From: Planctomycetota bacterium
Lineage (GTDB): Bacteria; Planctomycetota; SZUA-567; H5-PLA8
Length of the DNA stretch: 64,000 bases
Assembly: GCA_023150555.1 (NCBI GenBank)
Contig: JAKLKQ010000014.1
Location: 1 to 64,000, forward strand
Direction: 5' to 3'
Both the position numbers and the translations under genes were made by a program. The notes under the pieces are model-generated. The model was not told the DNA's origin. It saw only the letters and a program-made list of their open reading frames with translations, and searched no databases. This document shows positions 7,698 through 16,413 of the stretch, piece by piece. Each line of letters opens with the position of its first letter. The first letter of the stretch is position 1.

Positions 7698-9143
7698 ATG
7701 AAAACAATAGCCGGGCTCTCCCCGAAAGTTCCGTGGCACTCCTTGCCCGGCATACTACGCAACATCCAATTCAGCCTTTCCAGCCTGATCCTCTTTGTCC
7801 TCTTCGCGTGCAGCCTCGCGGCGCTGTGGGTGACCTGGGCGCCGTGGCAGAGGGGCACCAGGTGGGAAGATATCGCTATCGATTATCCGATCTCCCTGAC
7901 ATGTCTGTCATCAGGAAGCAGGGAATTTCTTATCGGGCACGACGACGGTATCGACTTCATTAACATCAGGTCCGGGAAACATGTCAGCCATCTGGACAAG
8001 CCTAAGGCCATATACGCGGGACTCATCAGACACCGAGAGGCCAGCAGAGTTGCGGCGAGTGATAAGTACGGCAATCTTTCGTTGCTGGACTGCCAAACGC
8101 GGAATTGGACTTGGCAGGTAAACGCCGATTCGGAGCGGGCCCAGTGCCTCGCCTTTTCGGATCAAGGAACGTATGTCTTTGTGGGCGGGAAACAGGGGAT
8201 AGCCGCTATAGTTGATGCAGAAACCGGAGCCTTTCGGCAACGCATGTCGGTGGGCTCGTCGCCCATCAAAGGAGTGGTCGCGGCCGAGTCAAGCCGGCGA
8301 GTGATTACGGTCGAAGAAACCGGAAGAATCCAGCTATGGAACCTCGACGACGGCACTCTCGTTAAGACCCTGTGCAATCCGATACTCGGAGTAATCTCGG
8401 GGAAAACTGAGGTCGAGACCGAGATGGTACTCATGGGCGGCGGAAACTTTGCGGCTGCTGCGCAGAGGGGCGACGACGATACCGTGAGCACCATCCATTT
8501 TTGGTATTTACGCACCGGAGCTGAAATCGAAACATTAAGGTCGCCTTATAGAGTCAGAGATGCAATTGTCGCTTCCAGTGGCGGGCGCTGGCTCTTACTC
8601 AAGGAAGAGGCAACCGACGGGCATTCGCTCTTCGAATTTGGCGAGGAGCGGATCCTGCAATCAAGCGAAATTTCCGTACCGGGGCTTTCTAAAGCCGTTT
8701 TTTCCGAAGACGAGACCATGCTGCTGCTTGCATCCGAAATCGAGGACGAAAGCTCCGTGGTGGATTTGAAAACACTTCAGCCCAGAAAGTTGAAGGTGCC
8801 TGGTGTTTCCTTTGCGGATTTTGCTCCGGACAGCCGCCACTTTGCACTGGGCGTACACGATTGCGGACAGGGCATTGCAGAAGGTGCGTTCACGTTTAAA
8901 GCCAGCGATACCAATCCGACCTGGCACGAGCATACGCACGCGCACCTTAGCACAGTTCATTTTGTGACAGGCGATATCCTCTTGGTCGGTACGGACAAGG
9001 GCAATCGGGTTCTCACACTGGTTCGAAACGAGGGCGCCGGCCCGCTCTCGCTTCCCGAACTCTGGCTCAGCATATTCTTCGGCGGGTTGCTCGTAGCGCG
9101 GTTTTTCAAGCACCTGCGCCGAGCTCGCCGCACAAACGTCTGA
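7698..9143 (+). CDS. Membrane-anchored WD40-like beta-propeller protein
   Basis: 481 residues. An N-terminal membrane anchor lies at about 25-48 (FSLSSLILFVLFACSLAALW) and a C-terminal span at about 449-467 (LPELWLSIFFGGLLVARFF) with a basic end (KHLRRARRTN). Between them lie degenerate propeller repeats: GKQGIAAIVDAETG, GRIQLWNLDDGTLVKTL, RTGAEIETLRSPYRV, GKHVSHLDKP. No catalytic residues are expected; such proteins usually bind partners. The gene is noticeably lower in GC than its neighbours, with more A/T third positions, perhaps reflecting transfer or relaxed selection. The same two-anchor design occurs in the WD40 protein at 28496. Confidence 0.75.
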   Translation: MKTIAGLSPKVPWHSLPGILRNIQFSLSSLILFVLFACSLAALWVTWAPWQRGTRWEDIAIDYPISLTCLSSGSREFLIGHDDGIDFINIRSGKHVSHLDKPKAIYAGLIRHREASRVAASDKYGNLSLLDCQTRNWTWQVNADSERAQCLAFSDQGTYVFVGGKQGIAAIVDAETGAFRQRMSVGSSPIKGVVAAESSRRVITVEETGRIQLWNLDDGTLVKTLCNPILGVISGKTEVETEMVLMGGGNFAAAAQRGDDDTVSTIHFWYLRTGAEIETLRSPYRVRDAIVASSGGRWLLLKEEATDGHSLFEFGEERILQSSEISVPGLSKAVFSEDETMLLLASEIEDESSVVDLKTLQPRKLKVPGVSFADFAPDSRHFALGVHDCGQGIAEGAFTFKASDTNPTWHEHTHAHLSTVHFVTGDILLVGTDKGNRVLTLVRNEGAGPLSLPELWLSIFFGGLLVARFFKHLRRARRTNV

Positions 9144-9205
9144 TCCTCGCGTTGCCAGCCCTGAAACATGCGCTAGCGTGGGTGCGCATTTAAAGGACGG
9201 GGCGC

Positions 9206-9475
9206 ATGGCGCGCGTGACCTTCACCGACAACCTGCAGCAGCACGTGGACTGCCCGCCCGCCGACGCGCACGGCGCGACCGTGCGCGAGGTGCTCGAGCG
9301 GGTCTTCGCCGGCAACCCCCGCCTGCGCGGCTACATCCTGGACGACCAGGGCGCGCTGCGCAAACACATGAACATCTACGTCGACGACGATCTGCTGCGG
9401 GACCGCTCTGGGCTAAGCGACCCCGTCGGCCCCGACGCGAAGATCTACGTCATGCAGGCGCTTTCCGGCGGTTAA
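9206..9475 (+). CDS. MoaD/ThiS-type ubiquitin-like sulfur carrier protein
   Basis: 89 residues with the beta-grasp pattern of MoaD/ThiS: TVREVLERVFAGNPRLRGYILDDQG in the middle and a C-terminal IYVMQALSGG. The terminal Gly-Gly is the hallmark of carriers that are adenylated and thiocarboxylated by a MoeB/ThiF-like enzyme. No molybdopterin or thiamine gene is nearby, so its sulfur acceptor is unknown. It lies 40 bp upstream of the BNR-repeat protein at 9516 on the same strand, most likely as a two-gene operon. The ATG follows AGGACGGGG. Confidence 0.85.
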   Translation: MARVTFTDNLQQHVDCPPADAHGATVREVLERVFAGNPRLRGYILDDQGALRKHMNIYVDDDLLRDRSGLSDPVGPDAKIYVMQALSGG

Positions 9476-9515
9476 TCCGGCGGTCAACGAAGGATAGAGG
9501 AGGAGACGCACGACC

Positions 9516-10628
9516 ATGAGCAAGAAGATCTGGGCCGCGACGCGCAAGGGCGTCTTCGAGATCGTCCGCGGCAAGGGCGGCTGGGCCATTAGGAAGGTGC
9601 ACTTTCCCGCGCAGAACTGTTCAATGCTCCTACCCGACCGCCGCGACGGCGCCTTGTACGCCGCGCTGGGGCACGGCCATTTCGGCGTGAAACTGCACCG
9701 CAGCGACAACGGCGGGAAGTCCTGGACCGAGATCACCTCGCCGGCGTATCCCAAGCAGCCCGAGGGCGAGGACGCCGAGTGGAAGACCTATTTCGGCACG
9801 GCGATCCGTTGGAACCTGGAACTGGTCTGGGAACTGGCGGCCGGCGGCGCCGACGAACCCGGCGTGCTGTGGTGCGGGACGCTGCCGGGCGGGCTCTTCC
9901 GCAGCAAGGACCGCGGCAAGACCTGGGAACTCAATATGCCGATGTGGAACAGCCCGCGCCGCAAGAAATGGATGGGCGGCGGCATGGACCTGCCGGGGAT
10001 CCATTCGGTCTGCGTAAACCCCAATGACAGCAAGCACGTCACCGTGGGGATATCGTGCGCTGGCGTCTGGATCACCAAGGACGGCGGTAAGTCCTGGGAC
10101 AACGATGGCAAGGGCATGCGCGGCGACTACGTTCCGCCCGAACAGGCTTACCTGATGCAGGGCCAGGACCCGCACCGCATCGCGCAGTGCCCGGCCGATC
10201 CGAACGTGCTGTGGGTGCAGCACCACAACGGCATCTTCCGCTCCACCGACGGCGGCGCAAACTGGACCGAACTCAAGGGCGTGAAGCCCAGCGTCTTCGG
10301 CTTCGCGGTGGTTGTGCACCCCAAGGACCCGAAGACCGCGTGGTTCGTGCCCGCCGAAAAGGACGAACGCCGCGTACCGGTGAAGGGCCAGGTTGTCGTC
10401 ACCCGCACCCGCGACGGCGGCAAGACCTTCAAGACCTTGCGCAAAGGCCTGCCGCAGAAGCACGCCTACGACATCTGCTTCCGCCATTGCCTGGACGTCG
10501 ACGAAACGGGCGACCGACTGGTCTTCGGCAGCACCACGGGTTCTCTGTGGGTCTCGGAGAACCAGGGCGACAGGTGGAAGACGCTCGCCGAGCACCTGCC
10601 GCCGATCTACTGCGTACGCTTTGGGTAA
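9516..10628 (+). CDS. BNR/Asp-box repeat protein (sialidase-fold)
   Basis: 370-residue cytoplasmic protein (no signal peptide) built from Asp-box repeats: SDNGGKSWTE (near 64), SKDRGKTWEL (near 130), TKDGGKSWDN (near 190), STDGGANWTE (near 245), TRDGGKTFKT (near 302) and SENQGDRWKT. These mark a six-bladed sialidase-type or Vps10/sortilin-like propeller. The Arg triad and FRIP motif of true sialidases are not visible, so I do not call it a sialidase. GAGGAGGAG lies upstream of the ATG. It forms a pair with the MoaD-like gene 40 bp upstream, which suggests a shared function. Confidence 0.85.
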   Translation: MSKKIWAATRKGVFEIVRGKGGWAIRKVHFPAQNCSMLLPDRRDGALYAALGHGHFGVKLHRSDNGGKSWTEITSPAYPKQPEGEDAEWKTYFGTAIRWNLELVWELAAGGADEPGVLWCGTLPGGLFRSKDRGKTWELNMPMWNSPRRKKWMGGGMDLPGIHSVCVNPNDSKHVTVGISCAGVWITKDGGKSWDNDGKGMRGDYVPPEQAYLMQGQDPHRIAQCPADPNVLWVQHHNGIFRSTDGGANWTELKGVKPSVFGFAVVVHPKDPKTAWFVPAEKDERRVPVKGQVVVTRTRDGGKTFKTLRKGLPQKHAYDICFRHCLDVDETGDRLVFGSTTGSLWVSENQGDRWKTLAEHLPPIYCVRFG

Positions 10629-10703
10629 GACAGGGCTCAGGATTCAGGAAAGGTGCGGCTCTCGCCGCGCTTCATGAATACCTCACGATACCGATGGCCT
10701 GAG

Positions 10704-10730
10704 AAAGGGGCGCCGAAGGCGCTCCACCCC
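10704..10730 (-). terminator. Terminator-like hairpin, repeated element copy 1
   Basis: On the minus strand, downstream of the methyltransferase stop (10758), GGGGTGGAGCGCC-TTC-GGCGCCCC forms a GC stem with a TGGA bulge and is followed by TTTCTC. An almost identical hairpin with similar flanks (CAGGATTCAGG-type sequence) follows murJ at 34271-34312, so this is a dispersed element used as a gene end. Confidence 0.6.
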
Positions 10731-10757
10731 TGAATCCCGATTCCTGAAGCCTGGCTC

Positions 10758-11507
10758 CTACACTTTGGCCTTCACGCACCAGTCCCACATCGGCGGCTGG
10801 CCGGGGAAGGCTTCGTAGTCGCCCACGGCGTCCCACGGATACAGCACCTTGCCCAAGCGCACGTTCTTGAAACCCGCACGCTTTAGGCGCTGGCGCAGTT
10901 CGAAGGCGTAGTAGAACTTCTGAACCTCGTTCCCGTCGCGATACAGCCCCGTCAGATAGTCGTACTTGGCGTTCTCGTGGATGCGCACCGCGCGGCGGCG
11001 CGCCGACGAGGCGCTGCCGGCCTTCTCCAGTTCGCGTCCCAGGATCAGCTGGCCGTGGTAGAGGATCGCCTCCATTGAAGGAAAGACTCCTGCGAAGCGC
11101 CCGCCGGGCTTCAACGTGCGCAGGATCTCTTCCAGGATCGCGTCGACGGTCTCGTGCCTGGGCGCCAGCACGCTGTTGACGGCGATGGCGACCTCTAGTT
11201 TCCCGTGCAGGGGCGCGAGGTCGGTCAGGCAGCGCTTGAGATAGCGGACGTTCTTCCCGTCGTGGCTCTTGCGCGCTTCGCGCAGCATCCCCGCGGAGAA
11301 GTCCACCGCGTATACGGTGCCGAAACGTTCGGCGAGGAAGGGTAGGAAGTTACCGATCCCGCAGCCCAGGTCCGCGACGGTACACCTGCCGGGCTGGGGG
11401 ATCTTCTTCAGGTGGCCCAACAGGGGATTGACGACGCCGGGCTGGAAGGGGCTGACCACCAGGTCGAAGTAGCTCTTGGCGACCTCGTCCCAGGCTTTGG
11501 AATTCAT
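10758..11507 (-). CDS. Class I SAM-dependent methyltransferase
   Basis: 249 residues. Motif I VADLGCGIGNFLPFLAERFG (residues 44-63), acidic loop YAVDFS, post-motif LKPGGRFAGVFPS. The N-terminus (WDEVAKSYFDLVVSPFQPG) is typical of Methyltransf_11/25 proteins. Substrate unknown; the long C-terminal half with RLKRAGFKNVRLGKVLYPW is usual for this class. AAAGGACGG precedes the ATG. Upstream in the leader lies a run of ten G residues, annotated separately. It is the last gene before a terminator-like hairpin and is probably transcribed alone, since another hairpin separates it from the GH94 gene. Confidence 0.88.
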   Translation of the reverse strand: MNSKAWDEVAKSYFDLVVSPFQPGVVNPLLGHLKKIPQPGRCTVADLGCGIGNFLPFLAERFGTVYAVDFSAGMLREARKSHDGKNVRYLKRCLTDLAPLHGKLEVAIAVNSVLAPRHETVDAILEEILRTLKPGGRFAGVFPSMEAILYHGQLILGRELEKAGSASSARRRAVRIHENAKYDYLTGLYRDGNEVQKFYYAFELRQRLKRAGFKNVRLGKVLYPWDAVGDYEAFPGQPPMWDWCVKAKV

Positions 11508-11523
11508 GACGCCGTCCTTTCGT

Positions 11524-11533
11524 CCCCCCCCCC
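11524..11533 (-). repeat. G10 homopolymer in methyltransferase leader
   Basis: Ten consecutive C on the plus strand, that is G10 in the mRNA sense of the methyltransferase, about 17-26 bases upstream of its ATG and just before the ribosome site. Runs this long are rare in coding-dense DNA and are prone to slippage, so length may vary between cells or between reads. Confidence 0.6.
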
Positions 11534-11640
11534 GGTGCTTTGTTGAAAGCGCCGGTATTGTAACAGGTTGCGCTATTTTCAGGGATATCGGCGAAACGGA
11601 AAATCGGCTTCAGAAGTTCGCAATGTGCAGAAATAGAAAG

Positions 11641-11667
11641 CCGCCCGCGAAGCTGATTCGCGGGCGG
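11641..11667 (-). terminator. Terminator-like hairpin after GH94 gene
   Basis: A perfect 11-bp stem (CCGCCCGCGAA / TTCGCGGGCGG) with a five-base loop lies about 30 bases downstream of the GH94 stop on the minus strand and is followed there by CTTTCTATTTC, a moderately T-rich tail. Confidence 0.7.
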
Positions 11668-11695
11668 CCCCTCGATTCGTCTTCGAATGGCGCGA

Positions 11696-14053
11696 TCAGC
11701 CGAACGTCACGTCGACCTGGTGCGTCTTCCCGTCGCCGAAGGCGGGCACCAGGTTTCCGCTCAGCTTCTTGCCGTCACAAACGACCGCGACGCCCTTCGT
11801 GCCGGCCTTGCGCGCGAAGGCGATGACGTACTTCGCGCCGCGCCACGTCCGCCGCACGGTGTAGCTCTTCCACTTCTTCGGCGGCTGGGGCTGGATGCGC
11901 AGGCCGTCGAAGTCCGCCGCCACGCCGAGCATCTCCTCCAGTGCGTTGACGTAGAGCCAGTTGCCCGAACCTGAGTTGTAGGTGTAAAGGCAGCGCCCGA
12001 AGTTGCGCTTCTTGTCCGGCGCGTCGGGGCCGATGAAGAAGTTCGTCAGCCCGAAGGGCTCCATGCTGCTGTGTTTCGGCGAATTCGCCGGATTCAGCGG
12101 CGTAACCTTGACGAAGGTCTGGTAGGCCTTGTCGGGGCGCTTGGCCGCCAGGTCTGCGCGCATCTTGAAGCTCGCGCCGTGCGTGTAGATGCTGCCGTTC
12201 TCGAAGAAGCCCGGCACCATCGTGGTGATGCGCCCGATGTGCGCGTCCCACTTCGTGTACGCCGGCGTCAGCAGCACCGGCCCGAACTTGGTGTCCATCT
12301 GGTCGATGCGCTTGAGCACCTGCTTCAGGCGCGCGCCGGTGGCCACGCCCGCGAAAACGGCCCACGTCTGGACGTTCAGATGCGTCTTGCCCTGTTCGTT
12401 CTGCTTCGAGCCTATGGGCTTGCCGTCGTCGTCGAAGGCGTAGATGTACCAAGTGCCGTCCCAGGCCTGCTCGTTGATGATCTTCGCCATCGTAGCGTGG
12501 TACGCGCGCATCTCGGCGGCCACCGCGGCGTCCTTGATGTGGTCCGCGAGCTCCGCCATCTTCAGACAGGCGTAGCAGAACGCGCACGAAAGCCAGACGC
12601 TCTCGCCCGCGCCGCCGTGGCCGACGCAGTTCAGCGCGTCGTTCCAGTCGCCGTGCCCGACCAGGCACAGGCCATGGCGTCCGCGGTTCTGGTACAGGCA
12701 GCGCACGCCGGCCAGCGCGTGCTCGTAGACGCTGCCCTCGCCATCGGCGATATGCCCCTGCTTCGTGCCCTTCTTGAAGTACGGCAGCTTCTCGTTCAGG
12801 ACGCCGAGGTCGCCCGACTCCTTTATGTAGCTCAACAGCGTGTCGGGGATCCAGCTGGGGCTGTCCATGTACTCGCGCAGGTCGTGGTCGCCGCCCTGCT
12901 CGTTGTACTGGCGCGGGGCGGTGCCGTCGCGGTACTGGAAGCGCAGGGTCTCGAGCACCAGGCGCTTGCTCCATTCGGGCTCGAAGCTCATCGATCCGCG
13001 CAGGTCCTGCAGTACGTCGCGGTAACCGCGGTACAGGAAGCGCGTCCAGTTGCGCACGATCAGCATCTGGCTCTTCAGCCACCAGTTGAAGTAGCGGTCG
13101 AAGGCCGGATCGGGCGTCTCGATGTAGGCGCTCTCGGCAATGCGGCGGCGGTACGTCTTGAGTTTCTCCAGCGCCTTGCCGGCCGCATTGCCCTTCGCGC
13201 CGCCGCCCAGGTACTTGGCCTTCAGGTCGAAGGCCTCGTCCTGCTTGAACGCGACGCCGATCAGGTAGTCGACCTGCTGTGATGCGCCGGGCTTCAGCGC
13301 CAGGTCATGCTGCAGCGCGCCGCAGAAGGGCTTGCCGGCGACCAGGCTGTTCGCACAGGCGCCCTTCACGACGGCCGCGGGCGCGTGCGTGCCGCCGAAG
13401 GTGCCCAAAAAGGCGTGGCGGTCGCTGTCGTAGCCGTCGGGCGCAGGGTCGGCGGTCATGAAGCCGGCGTACTGCAGCAGGCTGTCGGGGTTGTCGTTAG
13501 CCATCCACATCATGCGCTCGTTCTTGATCCAGCGCGACATGATGTAGACCATCGGGTCGGTCCACGTGCCGGGGTAGCTGCCCAGGAACCACTCGAGGTA
13601 GTTGAACAGGCGCAGGCGGCGCGGCTTCTTGGTCTTGTTGGTCACCTGCACGCGCCAGAGTTCCACCTTGTCCTCGGTCGGCACGAAAAACGTCGCCTCG
13701 ACGCGGATGCCGTTCTGTTCGCCCTCGATGCGCGTCCAGCCCTGGCCGACAACGCAGCAGAAGTGGTCGTGCGCGCCGCCGGGCTGCGGGTTGGCGTGCC
13801 ACCATTCCTTGCTGTCGCGGTCGTAGAGGTACAGGAAGCGGCCTTCGCGCGGGTCGGTGGCCGAGTAGTTCATGTCGAAGTTGCGCGTGACCTTGTAGGC
13901 GATGGGCGAACTGAACCAGCTGTAGCCGTGCCCGGTCTGTGCCAGCGTCACGCCGTAGGCGTCGTTGTGGAGGTAGTTGTGCCAGAAGCGCGGCGTGTCG
14001 GGCGTCGTGATCAGGTACTCGCTGCCGTCTCGGTTGAAATGGCCGTAGTTCAT
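11696..14053 (-). CDS. GH94 family glycoside phosphorylase (cellobiose/chitobiose phosphorylase type)
   Basis: 785 residues, the usual length of cellobiose or N,N'-diacetylchitobiose phosphorylases. These cleave a beta-glucoside or beta-GlcNAc disaccharide with inorganic phosphate, yielding a sugar-1-phosphate. The N-terminal beta-sandwich begins MNYGHFNRDGSEYLITTPDTP, the classic GH94 opening with NDAYG shortly after. The (alpha/alpha)6 barrel follows from about residue 310. The motif GHGDWNDALN (466-475) carries the likely general acid, Asp472. Later signatures GRITTMVPGFFENGSIYTHG and PFGLTNFFIGP are also typical. No signal peptide, so it works in the cytoplasm on imported disaccharide. 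Donor specificity cannot be read reliably. Monocistronic. Confidence 0.92.
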   Translation of the reverse strand: MNYGHFNRDGSEYLITTPDTPRFWHNYLHNDAYGVTLAQTGHGYSWFSSPIAYKVTRNFDMNYSATDPREGRFLYLYDRDSKEWWHANPQPGGAHDHFCCVVGQGWTRIEGEQNGIRVEATFFVPTEDKVELWRVQVTNKTKKPRRLRLFNYLEWFLGSYPGTWTDPMVYIMSRWIKNERMMWMANDNPDSLLQYAGFMTADPAPDGYDSDRHAFLGTFGGTHAPAAVVKGACANSLVAGKPFCGALQHDLALKPGASQQVDYLIGVAFKQDEAFDLKAKYLGGGAKGNAAGKALEKLKTYRRRIAESAYIETPDPAFDRYFNWWLKSQMLIVRNWTRFLYRGYRDVLQDLRGSMSFEPEWSKRLVLETLRFQYRDGTAPRQYNEQGGDHDLREYMDSPSWIPDTLLSYIKESGDLGVLNEKLPYFKKGTKQGHIADGEGSVYEHALAGVRCLYQNRGRHGLCLVGHGDWNDALNCVGHGGAGESVWLSCAFCYACLKMAELADHIKDAAVAAEMRAYHATMAKIINEQAWDGTWYIYAFDDDGKPIGSKQNEQGKTHLNVQTWAVFAGVATGARLKQVLKRIDQMDTKFGPVLLTPAYTKWDAHIGRITTMVPGFFENGSIYTHGASFKMRADLAAKRPDKAYQTFVKVTPLNPANSPKHSSMEPFGLTNFFIGPDAPDKKRNFGRCLYTYNSGSGNWLYVNALEEMLGVAADFDGLRIQPQPPKKWKSYTVRRTWRGAKYVIAFARKAGTKGVAVVCDGKKLSGNLVPAFGDGKTHQVDVTFG

Positions 14054-14205
14054 GGAGCGGGATCCTTGCGCAGGCGTGAAGACGCACCGGCCTCCCGCCG
14101 GCAGGGGTGCCGGCAGCCGCCGGCCACAAAAGAAGCAGTGAAGACGCGCGGATTATAGGCGCCGGGGCGGGGGAGGAAAGGGCAGGACGCGGATTCGCCG
14201 GAATG

Positions 14206-15120
14206 CTACTGTTTGAACGGATCGTCGTTGGGGATGTACTGCTTGTTGCGCTGTTTGTGTTCCTGGCCGTGCTGGCCGCCCTTCAGCGCCTTGACGATCT
14301 CCTTCTCCTCGGCGCTGCGCGTCTTGGGCAGCGCAGCGTTGACTTCGTACTTCACCAGTTCCTGGCGAAAGACTTCCTCGTCGAGGAAGTACTTGCTGCG
14401 CCGCACCAGCCCGACGTCCGGCGCGAACCAGTAGCGCGTGATCTCGCGCTTGTCGCGCGATTCCTGCCGCGCGACCGCGCACATCGGAAAGGTCCCGGCG
14501 GGCGTGGCGACTTGACGGTGGCTCTCGACTTCGAAGAAGAGATTCTCGCCGCTGGGCTGCGTCACCACCCAGCGATACCCGGTATGCGGCGGCAGGATCA
14601 GGAGGTACTGGCGTCCGCGCGCGTTCTGAAAGCCCACGTAGCCGCCGGCTTTCGACCAGACCTGCTCGAAACGGTCGTACGTCGCGCGAAAGGTGACGTC
14701 GTCCTCGATGCTCGCCTTCAGTTCCAGCGCCACGCGGCGCGCCTTCCCTGCGGGGCCGGCGCTTTCCGTCTTTCCCGAATCCTCTCCGTCGCCGGCATCC
14801 TTCGCAACCTTCGACTCCTTCGGATCGACGGCGTCCAGGCCCACGACGACGGCGGCGGGCGCGGCCGGTTCGTCGCCCGCCTTGGCGTCCCCGCCGGAGA
14901 GATCCAGTTCCGTGGCGATCTCTTCGCCGGCGGCCATGCGCTGAAGCATCGCGTGGTCGAGCAGGCGGTATTCCCAATGGTTGCCGTCGCGCAGCGGGAA
15001 GTAGTCCGTGCGCACGACCTGCCGCTCGCAGCCGCTCATCCCCAGCGCCGCCAGCGCGGCCAGCAACAGGGCTGCCGCCGGGCGCGAACGTGCGAAGCGA
15101 ATTCTCATCGGTCGAATCAT
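14206..15120 (-). CDS. Lipoprotein of unknown function
   Basis: 304 residues from ATG 15120. From there the protein begins MIRPMRIRFARSRPAAALLLAAL and reaches a lipobox GMSGC with lipidated Cys at residue 31; a second ATG at 15108 is possible. The mature part starts YFPLRDGNHWEYRL, a motif common in PVC lipoproteins that report a mean value or quality score, then a low-complexity acidic linker (about 75-125) and a beta-rich domain with ITRYWFAPDVGLVRRSKYFLDEE. That last stretch is typical of proteins whose end product is a two-layer beta sheet of unknown role. It ends with a charged Lys/Gln-rich tail. Divergent from the receiver-like gene at 15296. Confidence 0.75.
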   Translation of the reverse strand: MIRPMRIRFARSRPAAALLLAALAALGMSGCERQVVRTDYFPLRDGNHWEYRLLDHAMLQRMAAGEEIATELDLSGGDAKAGDEPAAPAAVVVGLDAVDPKESKVAKDAGDGEDSGKTESAGPAGKARRVALELKASIEDDVTFRATYDRFEQVWSKAGGYVGFQNARGRQYLLILPPHTGYRWVVTQPSGENLFFEVESHRQVATPAGTFPMCAVARQESRDKREITRYWFAPDVGLVRRSKYFLDEEVFRQELVKYEVNAALPKTRSAEEKEIVKALKGGQHGQEHKQRNKQYIPNDDPFKQ

Positions 15121-15295
15121 GACGCCATCCAGTCTATCGGTTCGGCGAAGGCTCGCAACCGAGACGCGCCTCGGCGCGGCTCCTTCAAGGAATCGGCTCC
15201 CCGGCCCGTGGGCTGCACGGATTGTCGGATCTCCGTCACTTGCGATCCTGCGCCAAGCGGCGAGACTGTTATCCGCCACCAGCCAGGAGCCGTTT

Positions 15296-16321
15296 ATGAA
15301 GATGGATGTGATCACCGGCGAGTTGGTGAACCGTGCGATTGAGATCTATCTCAAGCACGCCTACCAGAACGCGCCGCAGGCCAAGGGCCGCCGCGTGCCC
15401 GAGTTCCCCGCCGCGAAGTCGCTGAAGCAGATCCTCGGCGAAGCGCATCCGTTCGAAGATCTCACCGGCGGCACGCCGACGTCCATCGCGGCCAACCCGG
15501 TGCCGGTGGCCGGCGGCGAGGCCCCGCGCGTGTACGCCCTGCGGCTGGGCAACAGCGCCTACCCGCACATGAAGCTGGCGGTGATGGAGGCGTACTTCCC
15601 GGGCGAGTTCGTCTTCGCGGTCGACCGCCACGACACCTTCCACTTCGACCCGCACCTGCCTGGCTACGACGCGTGGTGCGAGTTGAAGGAGATCAACCGC
15701 ATCGTGAAGGAAGCCGTCGAGGACGCCTGGCACAAGGCCGGCATCCCGACGCTGCGCGGGCTGCGCGAAGACCGCTTCGATCGCCCCGACCTGGTGCGCG
15801 AACTGCGCGCCGAAGGCCACACACTGCTGATCCTCGACGACGACCAGCACCGCGCCGAGATCCTGGGCGGGATCCTGCGCCAAGCCGGCTACGATGTGGT
15901 GGTCGGACCGCCCGGGCCAACGCCGAAGTCCGACGACACGAAGATCATCCGCGCTCGGAAAACGTCGAAGGGCAAGAGCCTGCGCCTGCCGGCCAGCGCC
16001 GTGCCCGACGCCGACCGCGTCAAAGACCTGTGCGCGCTGATCGCCAAGCACCGCGTCGCGCTGGTGATCCTGGACGTCAGCTACCGCACGGGGCAGGGGC
16101 CGCGCGTGGCCGACGCGCTGCGCATGAATTCCGCGACGCAGGAAGTGCCCATCCTGGGCATCTACTCGCGGCGCGACTTCGGCCCCGACCCGGACCTCTT
16201 CAACGCCAGCCTGCGCCGCCCCTATCGAAGCGAGGCGATTCTGCATCTGGTCGAGTTGACGCTCGTGCGCCGCAGCCGCGGCGGCAGCGGAATCCACAAG
16301 GCCGTCGGCGACAAGGACTGA
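15296..16321 (+). CDS. Receiver-like protein with a unique N-terminal domain
   Basis: 341 residues from ATG 15296, which has AGGAG eight bases upstream. The N-terminal domain (about 1-165; ALRLGNSAYPHMKLAVMEAY, FAVDRHDTFHFDPH) is unknown to me. The C-terminal part looks like a response-regulator receiver: TLLILDDDQHRAEILGGIL (acid pocket Asp181-183), VALVILDVSY with candidate phosphoacceptor Asp260, and LRRPYRSEAIL where the usual KP motif is RP. An insertion of about 45 mostly basic residues (209-252) separates beta 2 from beta 3, so the receiver is atypical. No output domain follows. No kinase is adjacent. Confidence 0.7.
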   Translation: MKMDVITGELVNRAIEIYLKHAYQNAPQAKGRRVPEFPAAKSLKQILGEAHPFEDLTGGTPTSIAANPVPVAGGEAPRVYALRLGNSAYPHMKLAVMEAYFPGEFVFAVDRHDTFHFDPHLPGYDAWCELKEINRIVKEAVEDAWHKAGIPTLRGLREDRFDRPDLVRELRAEGHTLLILDDDQHRAEILGGILRQAGYDVVVGPPGPTPKSDDTKIIRARKTSKGKSLRLPASAVPDADRVKDLCALIAKHRVALVILDVSYRTGQGPRVADALRMNSATQEVPILGIYSRRDFGPDPDLFNASLRRPYRSEAILHLVELTLVRRSRGGSGIHKAVGDKD

Positions 16322-16323
16322 GC

Positions 16324-16346
16324 CGCCGAATTCGGCGCTTTTCTTT
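16324..16346 (+). terminator. Terminator after receiver-like gene
   Basis: A 14-bp perfect palindrome CGCCGAATTCGGCG directly after the stop codon is followed by CTTTTCTTT. Confidence 0.6.
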
Positions 16347-16413
16347 CGTCTTCCGAACGCTAGAAACCCTCCATCTGGTGCCCGAAGGCGCCAACCAGGT
16401 TCCCTGGAGACTC

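Noticed and set aside
9516..10628. Calling the BNR protein a true sialidase
   Set aside because: Asp-boxes define the fold only; FRIP motif and arginine triad are not visible and there is no signal peptide.
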